A stretch of DNA of 64,000 bases from Vitis vinifera. Taxonomy: Eukaryota; Streptophyta; Magnoliopsida; Vitales; Vitaceae. The DNA is taken from NCBI RefSeq assembly GCF_030704535.1, contig NC_081821.1, forward strand, positions 9,253,001 through 9,317,000, written 5' to 3'. Within the stretch, counting starts at the first letter, position 1, and each line of letters opens with the position of its first letter. Below, piece after piece: positions 12,201-24,234 of this stretch. The notes beneath the pieces were generated by a model that had not been told where the DNA came from, did no database searches, and saw only the letters and a list, made by a program, of their open reading frames with translations. Both the position numbers and the translations under genes were made by a program.

Positions 12201-13863
12201 ATTTATTAAATAATAAAAAGAAGAAAGAAAACAAACCAAAAAAAACCTTCAAGGTCTTTTTCTCTCATCCCAAGAATTGTTAAGCCATCTCCACTCCTAA
12301 AAAAAGCAAAAAAAAAAAAAAAACTCCCTAGTAAACCTAAATATCGAGTTTTTATAGTTTTCACCAAAAAACCTAACACGTGGCATGTTCCTATTGGCCA
12401 CTTATTTTACAAATAATTACCTAAAATGATTTTTAAAAAAATAGTGAAATCATGATTTCTAGTCGTGTGAGGCCCACTTAGGCAGGATGAAGTGCCCTAG
12501 ATGCAATTTCTGAGGTAGAGGAAGTGAAACATCAAAGTGGTAGTGGGTCATTTCGAAATTGGGGTCATTTCAAATTGGTTTTCGAATTCGTAAGTTGAAA
12601 TTTGAAATCATTTCGAAATGGCACTTTAGCTTCACACAATTGTCTTCAAATGACTATAACTTCTTCATTTTAACTCCAATTTGTACAAAATTTGAAGTGT
12701 TGGATTTCTAACTTCCCGATCTTCAAAACAATATATAGTATGCCTAAAATGGATTTTAGTAAGTACTCCAAATTTGTCTTCAAATTCAAAGTACATGTTA
12801 CCACTAGATTTTGAGTTCTAAATTTCGATATACTTGAATCTTGCTTCATGCCTCATGCCTCATGCCTCATTTCCCATGTTTTCTTGCCTTCTTTCTACTC
12901 CATAATGGTCATTTCTCAACTTCCAAACTCATGGTCCATGAGTCTTGCCTTTCCTCATGGTCCATGAGTCTTGACTCGCTTATTTTTCTCATTTAACCAT
13001 TTCTTGATCTTTCAAAATCTAAAGTAATTCAACTTGCACCCTTTTCTTCCCTTGAACCTGAGATAAATCTCCAAAATACAAATTAAACTCATGTCTAGGG
13101 CTTTAACATCAATTTTCGGTCAAGTTGGGTGATTTGAGTGTCATTTGGTGCATAAATCATAGAATATGTGCAATTAGAGGACGCATTTTGGCTCTAATCA
13201 CATACTATTCAATTTAATGTTGAATACGTAGCTTGTACTTTTTTGAGATGCAAAGAGAGGATTCGATGAGACAGTTGCAACAAGGTCACTTATGGTGCCT
13301 GGTGAGTATTTATAGAAAAAAATTGCTTATCATTATTGCAAATTCACCACATAAGTATTTATATAATTATGAATTTGGTTGCAGCTGAATGGTGGTTCAT
13401 GTATGAGAATCAAACGCTTACATTAAGGAAGTTGACCATCAAAGTTCTCTCACAAAATATGTCATTTTCTGTCTATGAGATAAATTGGAGCACGTTCACT
13501 CTCATCTACACAAAGCAACGAAATTGTTTGGCTTACCCTCAATTGGAGCAATTAGTTTTTTGTTACTATAATATGAAATTAAAGTTACATGATCTGGAAG
13601 CAAAAAATGATCAAGTTACTGAGAAAGATTACCTTGATTTTCTTGACATTTCAATTGAGATGGGTGAAAAAAAAAATCAGTTGTTCCAATGGGTTAGGCC
13701 TATACACTTGGAAGATGAAGTTGGAAATCCTGATCCACGAATTACCACTCATGCTCGAGAATTTGGCGTTAATGAAGAACGTGTGTTGTCCGAAGAAGTT
13801 CACTCTGAAAATTTTACCAAAGATACTAAGGATTCACTTCAAGTGACATTCAATTCCCATTAA
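9238..13863 (+). pseudogene. hAT-superfamily transposase pseudogene (BED, DUF659 and dimerisation regions), split by a solo LTR
   Basis: A spliced plant hAT transposase in several decayed exons. The first exon follows a poly-T/GCAG acceptor at 9237, with ATG at 9250. It encodes a BED-like zinc finger (WTICNFCGLLMKSGGI.., then FHLMH) and ..NTKKCPRVPPKVKEEIRSM. A DUF659-like part lies at about 10100-10730 (QIVTDNGWVFMKA.., CVMHCIELIFEDIGKRLS.., NHGWLLAQMRKYCGG..). Another exon part lies near 11110-11240. The gene resumes at 13248-13301 (DAKRGFDETVATRSLMVP) and 13385-13863, the C-terminal dimerisation region (AEWWFMYENQTLTLRKL.., NWSTF.., RNCLAYPQLEQLVFCYYN). There are many stops. The first is a TGA at 9388-9390 where an Arg codon (CGA) is expected. 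The element at 11338-13200 is inserted in an intron or exon gap. Inactive; family assignment is confident. Confidence 0.88.
11338..13200 (+). mobile_element. Solo LTR with CATAC target duplication
   Basis: Starts TGACCGTAAATC at 11338 and ends GGCTCTAATCA at 13200 (TG..CA), flanked by CATAC at 11333-11337 and 13201-13205. It is 1863 bp and has no coding content. Related fragments occur at 6078-6910 (middle part) and 14893-15300 (3' part), which supports the unit definition. It separates upstream from downstream parts of the hAT transposase remnant. Size and style suggest a Gypsy-type LTR, but no internal region is present to prove it. Confidence 0.82.
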
Positions 13864-14540
13864 GAGGTAGACTCCACGAGTGTTGGCCAAAGTAGTAGAC
13901 TTAGTGTTGCAGGTACTTATGCTTCTGGTTACGATGGTTCAAGAAGTGGAATTGATGATGAAGGTAATAATGCGGGAGGAGATATTGGAGAACTCTAATA
14001 AAGTCAATATCTAATGAGCCAATTTACCTGTGAAAATGATTTTACGCATTGCATGCAAGATGAAGACTATGGCTCTAGAAGAACTAGTCTAAGAATATAA
14101 GCTATTGGGAAACCCTACAGAGAAAAAAAACAAACGATGACACCATATAGGAGTTACTTTTAGGTAGTTTTGAATCTATAAGTATAGAGACTCAATTTAG
14201 TGACTCCTCCAATAAGGTTAGCGTTTACCCTCCTCATGTGATGAGCTATGGTCAACCTTCAAGTTCAACCGATGAAGAGTATGGTATGCCGAGTTATTTC
14301 CCTTCTACACAAATATCATACCAAGTTTCAAATCAGATGGAATGAGGATTTGACATGAACACATGGGTGCACCTTGAGTATCCTATCCATGTAGAGACAG
14401 TTGGTAAGACTCAAGAACCAATACTATGGAGACTCATTGAGTTGGTACCAATATTGTCTCCAACAGCAAGACGGTGTTCCTTCATCTACCAATTCCATTG
14501 AACCACATCGGTCTTCATTTTGGTACTAAAGGGTCATTGC
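13864..14540 (+). mobile_element. 3' part of the decayed hAT transposase region
   Basis: Continues the reading of the transposase tail with stops: Gly/Ser-rich and acidic stretches such as GIDDEGNNAGGDIGEL and HCMQDEDYGSRRTSL, then a Ser/Tyr-rich tail to about 14520. It is the normal C-terminal extension of this hAT type, by resemblance only. The terminal inverted repeat of the element was not identified. Confidence 0.55.
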
Positions 14541-14892
14541 AATGTAATATGTATTAATTATTGATATTTAATGAAATGAAGTATTTCATGTAGCTTCATA
14601 ATGAGTGTATAATTACAAAATTAACATTTCTTATCGACCAACATGATATAATTGCATTTAATATCACAAATCATATCATACATATATCAAATTCTTCAAC
14701 AAAATAACTTTAAAATGTCTATTATATGTCTAATTACAATGTTATGAGGTTTTTTTTTTGTTTTTTTACATTTCCATGAGTATTGAACAATTTTAGGCCT
14801 ATCAATTTTTTTTTTCCAAAATATTCGCCGATATATTCAATATATCTATAAAAACAAAGTACTGATATATCCATGATTGCCGATATTTTTAT
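14541..14892. other. AT-rich non-coding DNA, nothing recognised
   Basis: Contains poly-T runs and several GATATAT/ATATATC words in both orientations near 14820-14890, as in some transposon ends. No termini, target duplication or coding sequence could be defined. Confidence 0.4.
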
Positions 14893-15300
14893 CATTGATT
14901 AGAGTATATGTTGCCACTAGATTTTGAGTTTCAAATTTTCATGCAACTTGATGAATATGCTTCATGCCTCATTTCTCATGTTTGTGTGACTTCTTTCTTA
15001 CTTTGTAATGGTCATTCTTTATCTCCCAAACTCATGATATCCTCGTCTTACCTTTCCTTATAGTCCATGAGTCTTGACTCACTCATTTCCTCATTTAACC
15101 CCTTAATATTTCAAAATCTAAAATTGTTTCAACTTGCACAATTTTCTTCTCATAAACCCGAGATATATCTCCAAAAAAAAAGTTAAACTTATGAATAGGG
15201 CTTTAGCATTGATTTAGGTTAAGTTGGATGATTTGAGTGTCCTTTAGTGTACAAATCGTATCAGATATGTGTTATTAGAGCACATATTTTGGCTCCAATT
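14893..15300 (+). mobile_element. LTR 3'-end fragment, same family as 11338-13200
   Basis: Matches about 12790-13196 in order: TTGCCACTAGATTTTGAG, ..CTTCATGCCTCATTTC.., ..GAGTCTTGACTCACTC.., ..GATTTGAGTGTC.., ..TTTTGGCTCCAATTAGA. The 5' part of the LTR is missing, so this is a truncated copy. Confidence 0.75.
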
Positions 15301-15836
15301 AGACACTTACAGTAGTCTTCCAAGCTTTTCTCCCTAAAGTAAGGAGGATAACATCACATCCTTCAAACTCTTCTCCTTAAGAGAAAAAGAAAATTATGTT
15401 GGATAAGAATAGTTTAAGGATAAGGAATATAAGATCAATTCTTTTAGCACAAGTGTTCTAATTTAGAAAATAAATAAAGGATTTGGAAAATCTCATGATA
15501 GAGAGTTTATTTTGAGGAACCTACCAAAATAAAGTTAAACTCTTATTTCCTAAAGATTAAGTGGGAGAAGGTCTTAGCAAAACCCATGACCTTCATCTTA
15601 ATTTGGGTTCATCACCACCTAAACAATGAGTCAGGCCCAATGAATTGAATGATATAGACTCTCCATTCAAACTAGACTATATATGTCTATATTATGAACA
15701 ACTTCCCCAACGACGAGGTTCTTTACTTGGTGACATTGATGTCATGGACAATGGTTACACAACTAACTTGGATATGAAGTGGTTGACTTGCCCACCACAT
15801 GAGGACAAAAATGGCGAGTTTACAATTGAGTATGTG
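15301..15836. other. No recognisable gene
   Basis: A 77-codon open frame starts at 15645 on the plus strand but shows no motif or family resemblance. Its downstream part runs into a family-A repeat. Likely non-genic. Confidence 0.4.
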
Positions 15837-16370
15837 CAGAAGTCAATAGGAGGCTTTAACCTATTAGTGAGAACCTAATATGGTCATATATCCCTATGAA
15901 TTAAGTCACTATTGATGAAGGCTGGTGACAATATGTATTTTCAATAAAGACACTATGATATTTCATGTTATTGAGACAATGTGTCATCTTGAGTGATCTT
16001 AAGGAAATGTGATTAAGAAAACTATGACTATAGAATTCCTTAAGTAGAATTTGATATATCCTCTTTATGAGCTAGATTATGTTAATTGATCACATAATAT
16101 GAAGATTTATAATTCAATAATTAGAGAGGTGACCTTGAGAAGATGATAATATTTACCTTGTTAAATCATGAACACCAATTCATAGGAAGTCTACATGAAT
16201 ACTAGGTCATAGGCCCAGACTTTGCCTCGTTGTAATTTTATAGGATATTGGAGTATAGTTGACTCTCTTTAGTGGAATATTGATTCCATTTCAAAATTGG
16301 ATTCTCAAGGAATTAGTATTTTCCTATAAATCTAGTGATCCTTGCTTGAGCTCCTAGTTCATGGTCAATC
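15837..16370 (+). mobile_element. Family-A LTR-like fragment E (plus)
   Basis: Shares the family-A middle blocks: AGGCTTTAACCTATTAGTGAGA, GGTCATATATCCCTATG, TTGATCACATAATATG, AGTCTACATGAATA, and a final ATTGGATTCTC. Neither terminus is present, so it is an internal fragment of the LTR. Confidence 0.65.
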
Positions 16371-16379
16371 ATCCTAGTC

Positions 16380-17423
16380 AATCCAATAATATGTTAGTTT
16401 CAATTTGTCTAAACTATTCTTTTTCCCTACTCTCCCATTGATTATATACTCAATAACAATTTTATCATTTGGAATTCCTAATCTTTGTAAACATTTCCAT
16501 ATAAAACAAAAAGAAAAAAAAAAATCTTCATTTGCCTTCATCAGTAACCAACTCATTTTATTTTCTAAATTCCTAACTTTAAATCTCTTAATTTCTAGCC
16601 ACTTACTTTGCCACCATCAACAAACCTTTGGTTAATATGACCTTGTTTTATGGACCTCATCTCAAGTACTATTATCAACCATTTCTAGAATTAAATTAGT
16701 TTTTATTTGGCTAACTTTTCTTTTGTCAATTTACTCTTCCATCGATTATATATTCAATGATAACTTTAACCTTTGGAATTCCTAATTTTCCCAAAAATTT
16801 CCATATAAAATGAAAAAAAAAAATGAATAGAAAATCCTTTAGTTACTTTCTTCGATAGTTAACTCACTTTACCTTACCTAAATCCCTTACCCTAAATCTT
16901 TGCACTATTGACTACTCACTTTCTTAGCCAAACATTTGATCAAAAGGGCCTTCTTTTTTTATAATGTCTCTTGTCTACCATTATTAATCATCCTCATTAT
17001 ATTGACATTAGGTTAACCTTTATTTTCTTGAGCTTTTCTTTTATTTACACACTCTTCCATAGATTCTATATCAATGACAATTTTGCTTTTGAAATTTATA
17101 ATTTTTCTAATGTTTTCATATAAGATGAATAATTGAATAGAAAATCCTTCATTTGCATGCTTCAATAGCCTACTTACTTTACCTTATCTAAATCTATAAC
17201 CTTAATTCTCCGATGTCTACCACTTTCTTTGCCATTATTAGCTAAGCCTTGGCGAAAACAACCTATTTTTCTTGTCTTCATCTTATTTACTGTTATTGAC
17301 CGTCCTTATTTTATCTTATATTAGTCTAATCACTACTTGCTTGGCTTTTCTTTTATCGATCTACTGTTTCACCAATGATATATTCAATAACAATTTTACC
17401 TTTTGTAAATTCAAAATTTAGAC

Positions 17424-17461
<38 letters not shown>

Positions 17462-18010
17462 GGAAATCTTTAATTTGTCTTCTTCGATATCCAACTTACT
17501 TTACCTTACCTAAATCCTTAACCCTAAATTTACTAATGTTGATTGCTCATTTTGCTACCATCTCATCAATTATCAAGCAAACCTCTAATCAAAACCACCA
17601 TTTATTTTTGTGCTCCTCTCATATGCAATTATCAATCATCTTTATTTTATCCAAAATATCCTCAATCTCTATTGTTTGTCTTTTTCTTTTATTGATTTAC
17701 TCTTTCGTCAATTATATACTCAATGACAATTTTACCTTTGTAATTCCTTATTCTTCCAAACCTTTCCATATAAAATGAAAAATTGAATAAAAATTCCTCA
17801 TTGGCATTTTTTGATAGCCAACCCACTTCACCTTACTAAATCCCTAACCCTAGGTCCCTTTGATGCTTACCATTGGCTTTCCCATCCTAGGCTCAATCAA
17901 AATGCCCTTCTTTGGGGCATCAAGTCATCTTTCATTATTCATCATCCTTGTTTTAGTTGACATGAGGTTAGTCTTCATTTTGTTTGAGCTCTTTTTTTAT
18001 CAGTTTTTTT
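16380..18010. repeat. Degenerate tandem array, about five units of 306-335 bp
   Basis: Each unit contains GATTATATACTCAATAACAA-like sequence, then a TTTACC-type TTTGGAATTCCTAAT block, CATTTCCATATAAAAtgaAAA, TCCTTCATTTGC, TAGCCAACTCACTTTACCTTA, CTAAATCCCTAACCCTAAAT, and a TTGACATTAGGTTAG / TTTTCTTTTATCGATTTACTC block. The first anchor falls near 16438, 16744, 17062, 17375 and 17710. A partial sixth unit reaches about 18010. Units differ considerably, so the array is old. It ends about 1.1 kb upstream of the DEG9-type gene. Confidence 0.85.
17428..17455. repeat. (TA)n microsatellite
   Basis: An uninterrupted TA dinucleotide run inside the fourth unit of the 16.4-18.0 kb tandem array. It is absent from the other units. 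Confidence 0.9.
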
Positions 18011-18944
18011 TTCTTCAAAATTTCAACATAATTGTGATTTTCAAATGAAGGCTTTTTATTTACTTATTTTTTATATTTAGATTTGCAAATTGGTATATGG
18101 TTTGTTGGATCTCTAAAATTGTGATATATGTTTTTTCCCTTTTCTTTCCCTCTCATTATATCTATTTGGTTTGCAATTGATTCGTTTTCATATATTTTTT
18201 AGGTTCTCTCTCATGATATTTAGCAATTTTCTTTAATATTTGACACGTACTTTGATTTATCATATTGCATTGTGTTTTTCCTCAACCTTGTACAAATCCA
18301 AGATCATAAAATTTTATATCATCAAGAGATCCATCTTAGTCTCATCCCCTTTTGGTTTCAAATTTACGAGAGATCCATCTTAGCCTCATGCACTTTTGGT
18401 TTGGTTTGGGAATGAATTTTATTTTTTTTCAAATTCTCGAGAGATCCATGTAAGTTCAAGTTTTGGAATGATTGTTACTTCTACCTTGTGAATTAAGTTA
18501 TCAACCATTTTAATACCGTGTCAAACCATCGTATAAATTAATAAGAATTCAAATAAAACCTCTTAGAAATTATATATTATATACAAGATAGGTTATAAAA
18601 AAAAATCAAGTAAAATCGAGATTTTTTGTATCGACTTATAATTTGAGTGAAATAGTTTTTAATCAATAACTTTATCACGAAACTAAAATACGGGACAAAT
18701 CCTTCAAAATGCACAATAATACTAATGTATTGAATAAATTAAAAAAAATGGAAAGTGTACTCAATAATCACAGAAGAAAAAAAAAATAAAAATGTAAAAT
18801 AAAAGAAAAGAAATAGAATCTTTAATCTGCAACACATTGAAGGCAATTCTCAAATTGGACCATTTTCTCATACAAATCATGATAGACATGAGAGATGAGA
18901 TTGGCAAAACTGTAAACTTGAAAGCTGTGGGCGATCGGAGCCCC
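18011..18944. other. AT-rich upstream region of the protease gene
   Basis: No coding sequence. At about 18322-18450 there is a short direct repeat built on GAGATCCATCTTAGTCTCAT followed by CTTTTGGTTT, in about three imperfect copies. The distal promoter of the downstream gene may lie here, but no specific element can be supported. Confidence 0.4.
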
Positions 18945-18954
18945 TGTTTATAAC
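18945..18954 (+). promoter_or_regulatory. Candidate TATA-like box of the DEG9-type gene
   Basis: TGTTTATAAC lies about 140 bp upstream of the ATG and is followed by a pyrimidine-rich stretch (CCTTTCCCTCCCTCTGC) typical of plant 5' UTR starts. It is positional evidence only; the transcription start was not observed. Confidence 0.35.
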
Positions 18955-19089
18955 TTTGCCCTTTCCCTCCCTCTGCAATTTCGTACGCTCTTTCTTTCAT
19001 TTCTAACACCTCCAGCTTTCTCTCTCCTCCTGTGGAAATTGGGCATTCTCTCTCGGTGAAACGCAGCGTTTCGGAGAAAGCAATCTCCC

Positions 19090-22000
19090 ATGGGGAAAAC
19101 CAACAGGAAACGAGGACGTGAACCTAAGGACCCAGTTCCGGAAACCCTTGATTACCAAACCATCGCTGATATGGACGAGGTTTTCTCCGTCAGCAACGTC
19201 GAGCTCATTGAGTCTTCCACCGAGCGGCGTCCCCGCGGCCGCCCCCGGAAAAACCCTCAACTATCAGATATGCACGAGAAACCCGTCGTCCTGTCTTCCG
19301 CGAGGCGTACATCTCATGCCGCGGAGAATGCTGATTTCGTAGTGTCTATGTCAGTGCCCGGCGATGGGTTGTCAGCGGAACAGCCCTCGAGGATAGAGGC
19401 TGTTGCCAGGGTGGTGCCGGCGATGGACGCGGTGGTGAAGGTGTTTTGCGTGCACACAGAACCGAATTTTTCGTTGCCGTGGCAAAGGAAGAGGCAGTAC
19501 AGTTCGAGCAGTAGTGGGTTTGTGATTGGTGGGAGGAGGGTGTTAACGAATGCCCATTCTGTGGAGCATTATACCCAGGTGAAGCTCAAGAAACGGGGTT
19601 CTGATGTCAAGTATTTGGCCACTGTGCTTGCCATTGGGACTGAGTGCGATATTGGTATGTTTCCTTACCCCCATTTTCAATTGTGTTGAATTGTTTTTGT
19701 TTGTTTAGGATTAAGATTTCGTTTTCTAACACCTAAGGGTGTGTTTGAATCAGAATTCAGGGAAGAATTACTTGATGTTAGGACTATCAATTCTGTATTA
19801 TAATTGTGTGGTGTATACTCGAGGTCATTCTTTAAGCGATTGAGTGCTATATGGTTTTCGGGTCCCCTTTAGAGGTCAAGGGAGCTATTAATTTAAAATC
19901 AACTTGAAGGATGCATTAGCCATATGCTTATGGGAGCTAAGAACAAGAAATGTATTGGGTTCTGGGTGGTTACAGACTTGCAATGGCGAGATGTCAAAAT
20001 GATGTTTATGTTTGAGTCATCCCAAGTGGGGATTAGGTAGAAGATTGATGGCATAATGCAATAGCACAAGGAACATCTTGAGCACTTCATTTGATGCTTC
20101 AAATGATACTTGAATTAGGCTACTTGAATATTTAGAGGCATAAAAAATTTTATTCTTCCTTGATATTTTTAAAGACATGCTTCATGGTTGCTACTCACTT
20201 TAGAAATATCCTCAAGGAAATTGTGTGCTTTTATTGGTTTTGAAAAGTTTAACCTCTTTTAGTGCCATCAAATCTTGATGTAAAATGTTATTATGAGTGA
20301 ATCAATAGTGGCATAGAAGGAAGAGGACTTGAGAGCAAGATTAGGTTGAATTCTCTCATTGCAAAATTCCCACATGGTGAGAATGAGAGGGATGAATCTC
20401 CACTACCCATGGAAGTCTCACCACCAATGGAGAGCATGAGAGATGTGAGATAGTTGCATGGGCATGGGCATTCCATTTCCCCTGGTCTGTCATCCATGAA
20501 GTGAATGGATAGTTGTGGGTTATTATGTGGATTGAATTATGGAGTGTTACACTAAAGCAAATTTTGGTATTTGATGTGTAGCTATGCTAACGGTTAACGA
20601 TGATGAGTTTTGGGAAGGCGTATCCCCTGTGGAGTTTGGGAATTTGCCTACACTACAAGATGCTGTGACTGTAGTGGGGTACCCAATTGGGGGAGACACG
20701 ATTTCTGTAACAAGTGGTGTTGTATCAAGAATAGAGATCCTATCTTATGTTCATGGGTCCACTGAGCTTCTGGGTTTACAGGTCATGGGGTCACATTTCT
20801 CCTTTTTCTCTTTTAGTTATTGTTGGCTTGTTGATCCATTTTTCTGATGTCTCCTATTCTTGATGGTTTTACAGATAGATGCTGCTATAAACTCTGGAAA
20901 TTCTGGTGGGCCTGCCTTCAATGAGAAGGGCAATTGTGTGGGCATTGCATTTCAGTCTCTTAAACATGAAGATGCAGAGAATATAGGTTATGTCATACCA
21001 ACACCAGTCATCAAGCACTTTATCCAAGATTATGAGAAGAATGGAGCATATACTGGTATGTATTTGATTGTGGCTTCAACTATTTCGGTTGATAATGTTC
21101 TTGTTGGATTTTTGAACAGCTTACAGTTTATCTTTGTGCATAACTTCCTTATGATACCAAAATGGTAGTGCTGTTGCCTATCCAATTATTTTCTATGACA
21201 TAATGCTTAAAAATTTTTCCCTTGCTTTATGATGTAATGCTCAAACCTTTTTTTTCCCCTGCTTCTAATTCCATGATATTTGTTATCATGATTTTGTTTT
21301 AAATGTTCCAGGATTCCCAATCCTATGCCTTGAGTGGCAGAAGATGGAAAATCCTGATTTGCGAATGGCAATGGGAATGAAACCTGATCAGAAGGGCGTT
21401 CGTGTTAGAAGAATTGATCCTACTGCCCCAGAATCTAAAGTTTTAAAGCCATCAGACATTATACTAAGTTTTGATGGTGTTGATATTGCTAATGATGGAA
21501 CAGGTAAGTGTTCCCCTATCTGCTCCACACCTACATATTTGCACTGAGTATCTTCAAGTTTGTATGCCTTACTGAAATGCATTTATCATAATTGTGGTAT
21601 TCTGATAGTGTATTGTACCTTTTTTGTGTTACCTTATTGTAAAACATGATCCAAAACTGTATTTTTATTTTTATTTTATATTTTCATTTCTGTAAACTTT
21701 AGAGCCTATTTGGGAATTGTTTTTAAAGATAAAAAATTGTTTTCTATACTCAAAAATATGTTTGGTAATTTTTTGACATAAAAAGAATTTTTTGAGACCT
21801 TGTTTTGAAAACATGCGTTTTCAGTTTTTTACCTGTTTTCTGAGTTTTTGTTTTAAAAAGTAATTGTACAAATGTGGAAAATGATTGAAAACAAAGCATT
21901 AAAGATAAAAATTATTTTTAAGATAGATTTGAAAAGACAAAAACAGATTGAGAACATTCTAAGTTCTTAAACAGACATTTGTTCTGAAAAAGCATTAGAG

Positions 22001-24202
22001 AACTGTTTTTAAAACTGATCCAAAAAACTATTCTAAAAAATATTAGAGAACCATTTTTGAAAAAGTTCCTAAACTGACCCTTATGTTCTATCTCAAGATG
22101 AAATTTCCTTGTTTATTCACTCTGGTAGTCTCTGAAGCACTCATAATGTGTGCTGAAAAGTACATTTTAGACAGTTGTAGACTCATAAATAATAATGTGC
22201 GCTGAAGAGTCTCTGATGCACTTTGAAATTGATGATGGAGTGAAATTACCTTTGTAAATGGTTGTAACTTGACAAAGAGTGCAGATTTTGGATCTGGGGA
22301 CATTCCTATATGGAAAGCAAACTCATAAATGATAATGTGTGCTGAAGAGTCTCTGATGCACTTTGAAATTGATGATGGAGTGAAATTACCTTTGTAAATG
22401 GTTGTAACTTGACAAAGAGTGCAGATTTTGGATCTGGGGACATTCCTATATGGAAAGCAACATGTTCATTCTTGTCTCTTCTTATTCACTACACTTTTCC
22501 GTTCTTATTGTGTTCTTGACTTGTAACTTTCTTTCCTGTTGGTGATTTTCAGTTCCTTTCCGACATGGGGAACGCATTGGCTTTAGTTACCTTGTCTCCC
22601 AGAAATATACTGGAGATAATGCTACAATTACAGTTCTTCGCGATTCTAAGATGCTCAAATTTAATATCAAACTTGCAACTCACAGAAGGATTATTCCAGC
22701 ACACAACAAGGGCAAACCTCCATCATATTACATTATTGCAGGATTTGTTTTTTCTACTGTATCTGTACCATATCTCCGTTCTGAGGTACACATTTCCCTT
22801 TGAAACACTTGTCTGGGTGTATATATTTGTTTCTGGAAAATAAAACCATACCTGCTTCTGCTTGCTACTTTTTGTAATCCTAGTTACCAAAAATTCTAGC
22901 ATTGTTGAGGTTGAACCACTTAAAGTATGACATTACGTTGTAGTGGTGATGAATTATTCTTTTATTGTGTCTTTTTCAATATGTTAAATTATTTTTTAAA
23001 TGGAGCTCTGAAAATTGTTTATGTATGAAATCATAGAGTGATAGCATTGATGATTTTTGTGAGATTTTTATTTGAACTGCTGAGCATATTTACTATGCAA
23101 TCCCTCATCACTTGCGACCTCACAAGGATAGATGGTCTTAGGCTGTGTTATTTCTCCTACTTATTTTATTAGTGATAAGGTTTTGCACATTTCTATGCGT
23201 CCACATACACATGATTTGGGTACCTGCTTCTTGTTCAGCGTTGTGAATTTTGTTTTGTTAATCCCATTTGTCTAGTCTTGTTTTCATTTACTTGTGCATT
23301 TTACATGGTCCTGACTGTGCCACTAATTCTGAAATTTTCTAGTTGTACAATTCCAATTTATGTCTGCTCATAGCGGCCAAAGATCAGTTGTGCTCATCAT
23401 TCATTTACCAGGTGAACAGCACAAAGAAAAGAAATTGCTGACCTTCCCACTCATCCTACATCCATTTTAGTGGCAATTTATTTACTCCAAACTGACTCCA
23501 AGATAACCCAACAGGGCTGGTTAATCAAATGCTAGCTTCTCTCAGGCCACACACTTTTCCTACCATTTTACTTGTGAGCTTCTCCAATATCTTTTGAAAT
23601 CAAGTCTCTTGCATCCTTTCCATGTCTTTGTGGTCTATACTGGAGCAGGTGCATGCAAGGATAATAAGAGGAGATGTGTAGCAGCTAACTGCTAAATATT
23701 ATAAATTTCTATGTGCTGTCTTGTAAACAGCAACATCATTTTGTGAAGGGTTTATGTAAGTTTTTAGATATGTTTCTGTTATATTTCAAGGTATATCTTT
23801 GTCTGTGAGCTGGTGACGTATTGTGCTTCATATTTTTGTCAAATTTTCAGTTTTCTTTTATTTTCTTCTCTTTTTTTCTCCTGTTTTTGGGGTTATGTGA
23901 CTGTTTGGTTTTTATTAATGCTCTGAATCCATTCGTTTTTTCAACCATAAATTTTGATGTTATCCTGTTGATGCATGTTAGACATGCATGTGTGTAAGTT
24001 TATCCTGCGTACTTCATGCTTTTATTAGTAGTTCTTGAGATCAAGTTTATGAAGTTTTTGTATTCTGCTACATTGTCCCAATGCTGCTTTGTTGTGTGGC
24101 CAGTATGGAAAGGATTATGAATATGAAGCTCCAGTCAAGCTTTTAGACAAACTCTTACATTCAATGCCCCAATCAGAAGATGAGCAACTTGTTGTGGTTT
24201 CT

Positions 24203-24234
<32 letters not shown>

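Noticed and set aside
16380..18010. Possible CRISPR-like regular repeat
   Set aside because: Units are 300+ bp, adjacent and degenerate in a plant nuclear context; this is a satellite-like array.
19003..19342. Overlapping open frames on both strands in DEG9 exon 1
   Set aside because: Shadows of a GC-rich true exon; only the 19090 frame splices into the catalytic domain.
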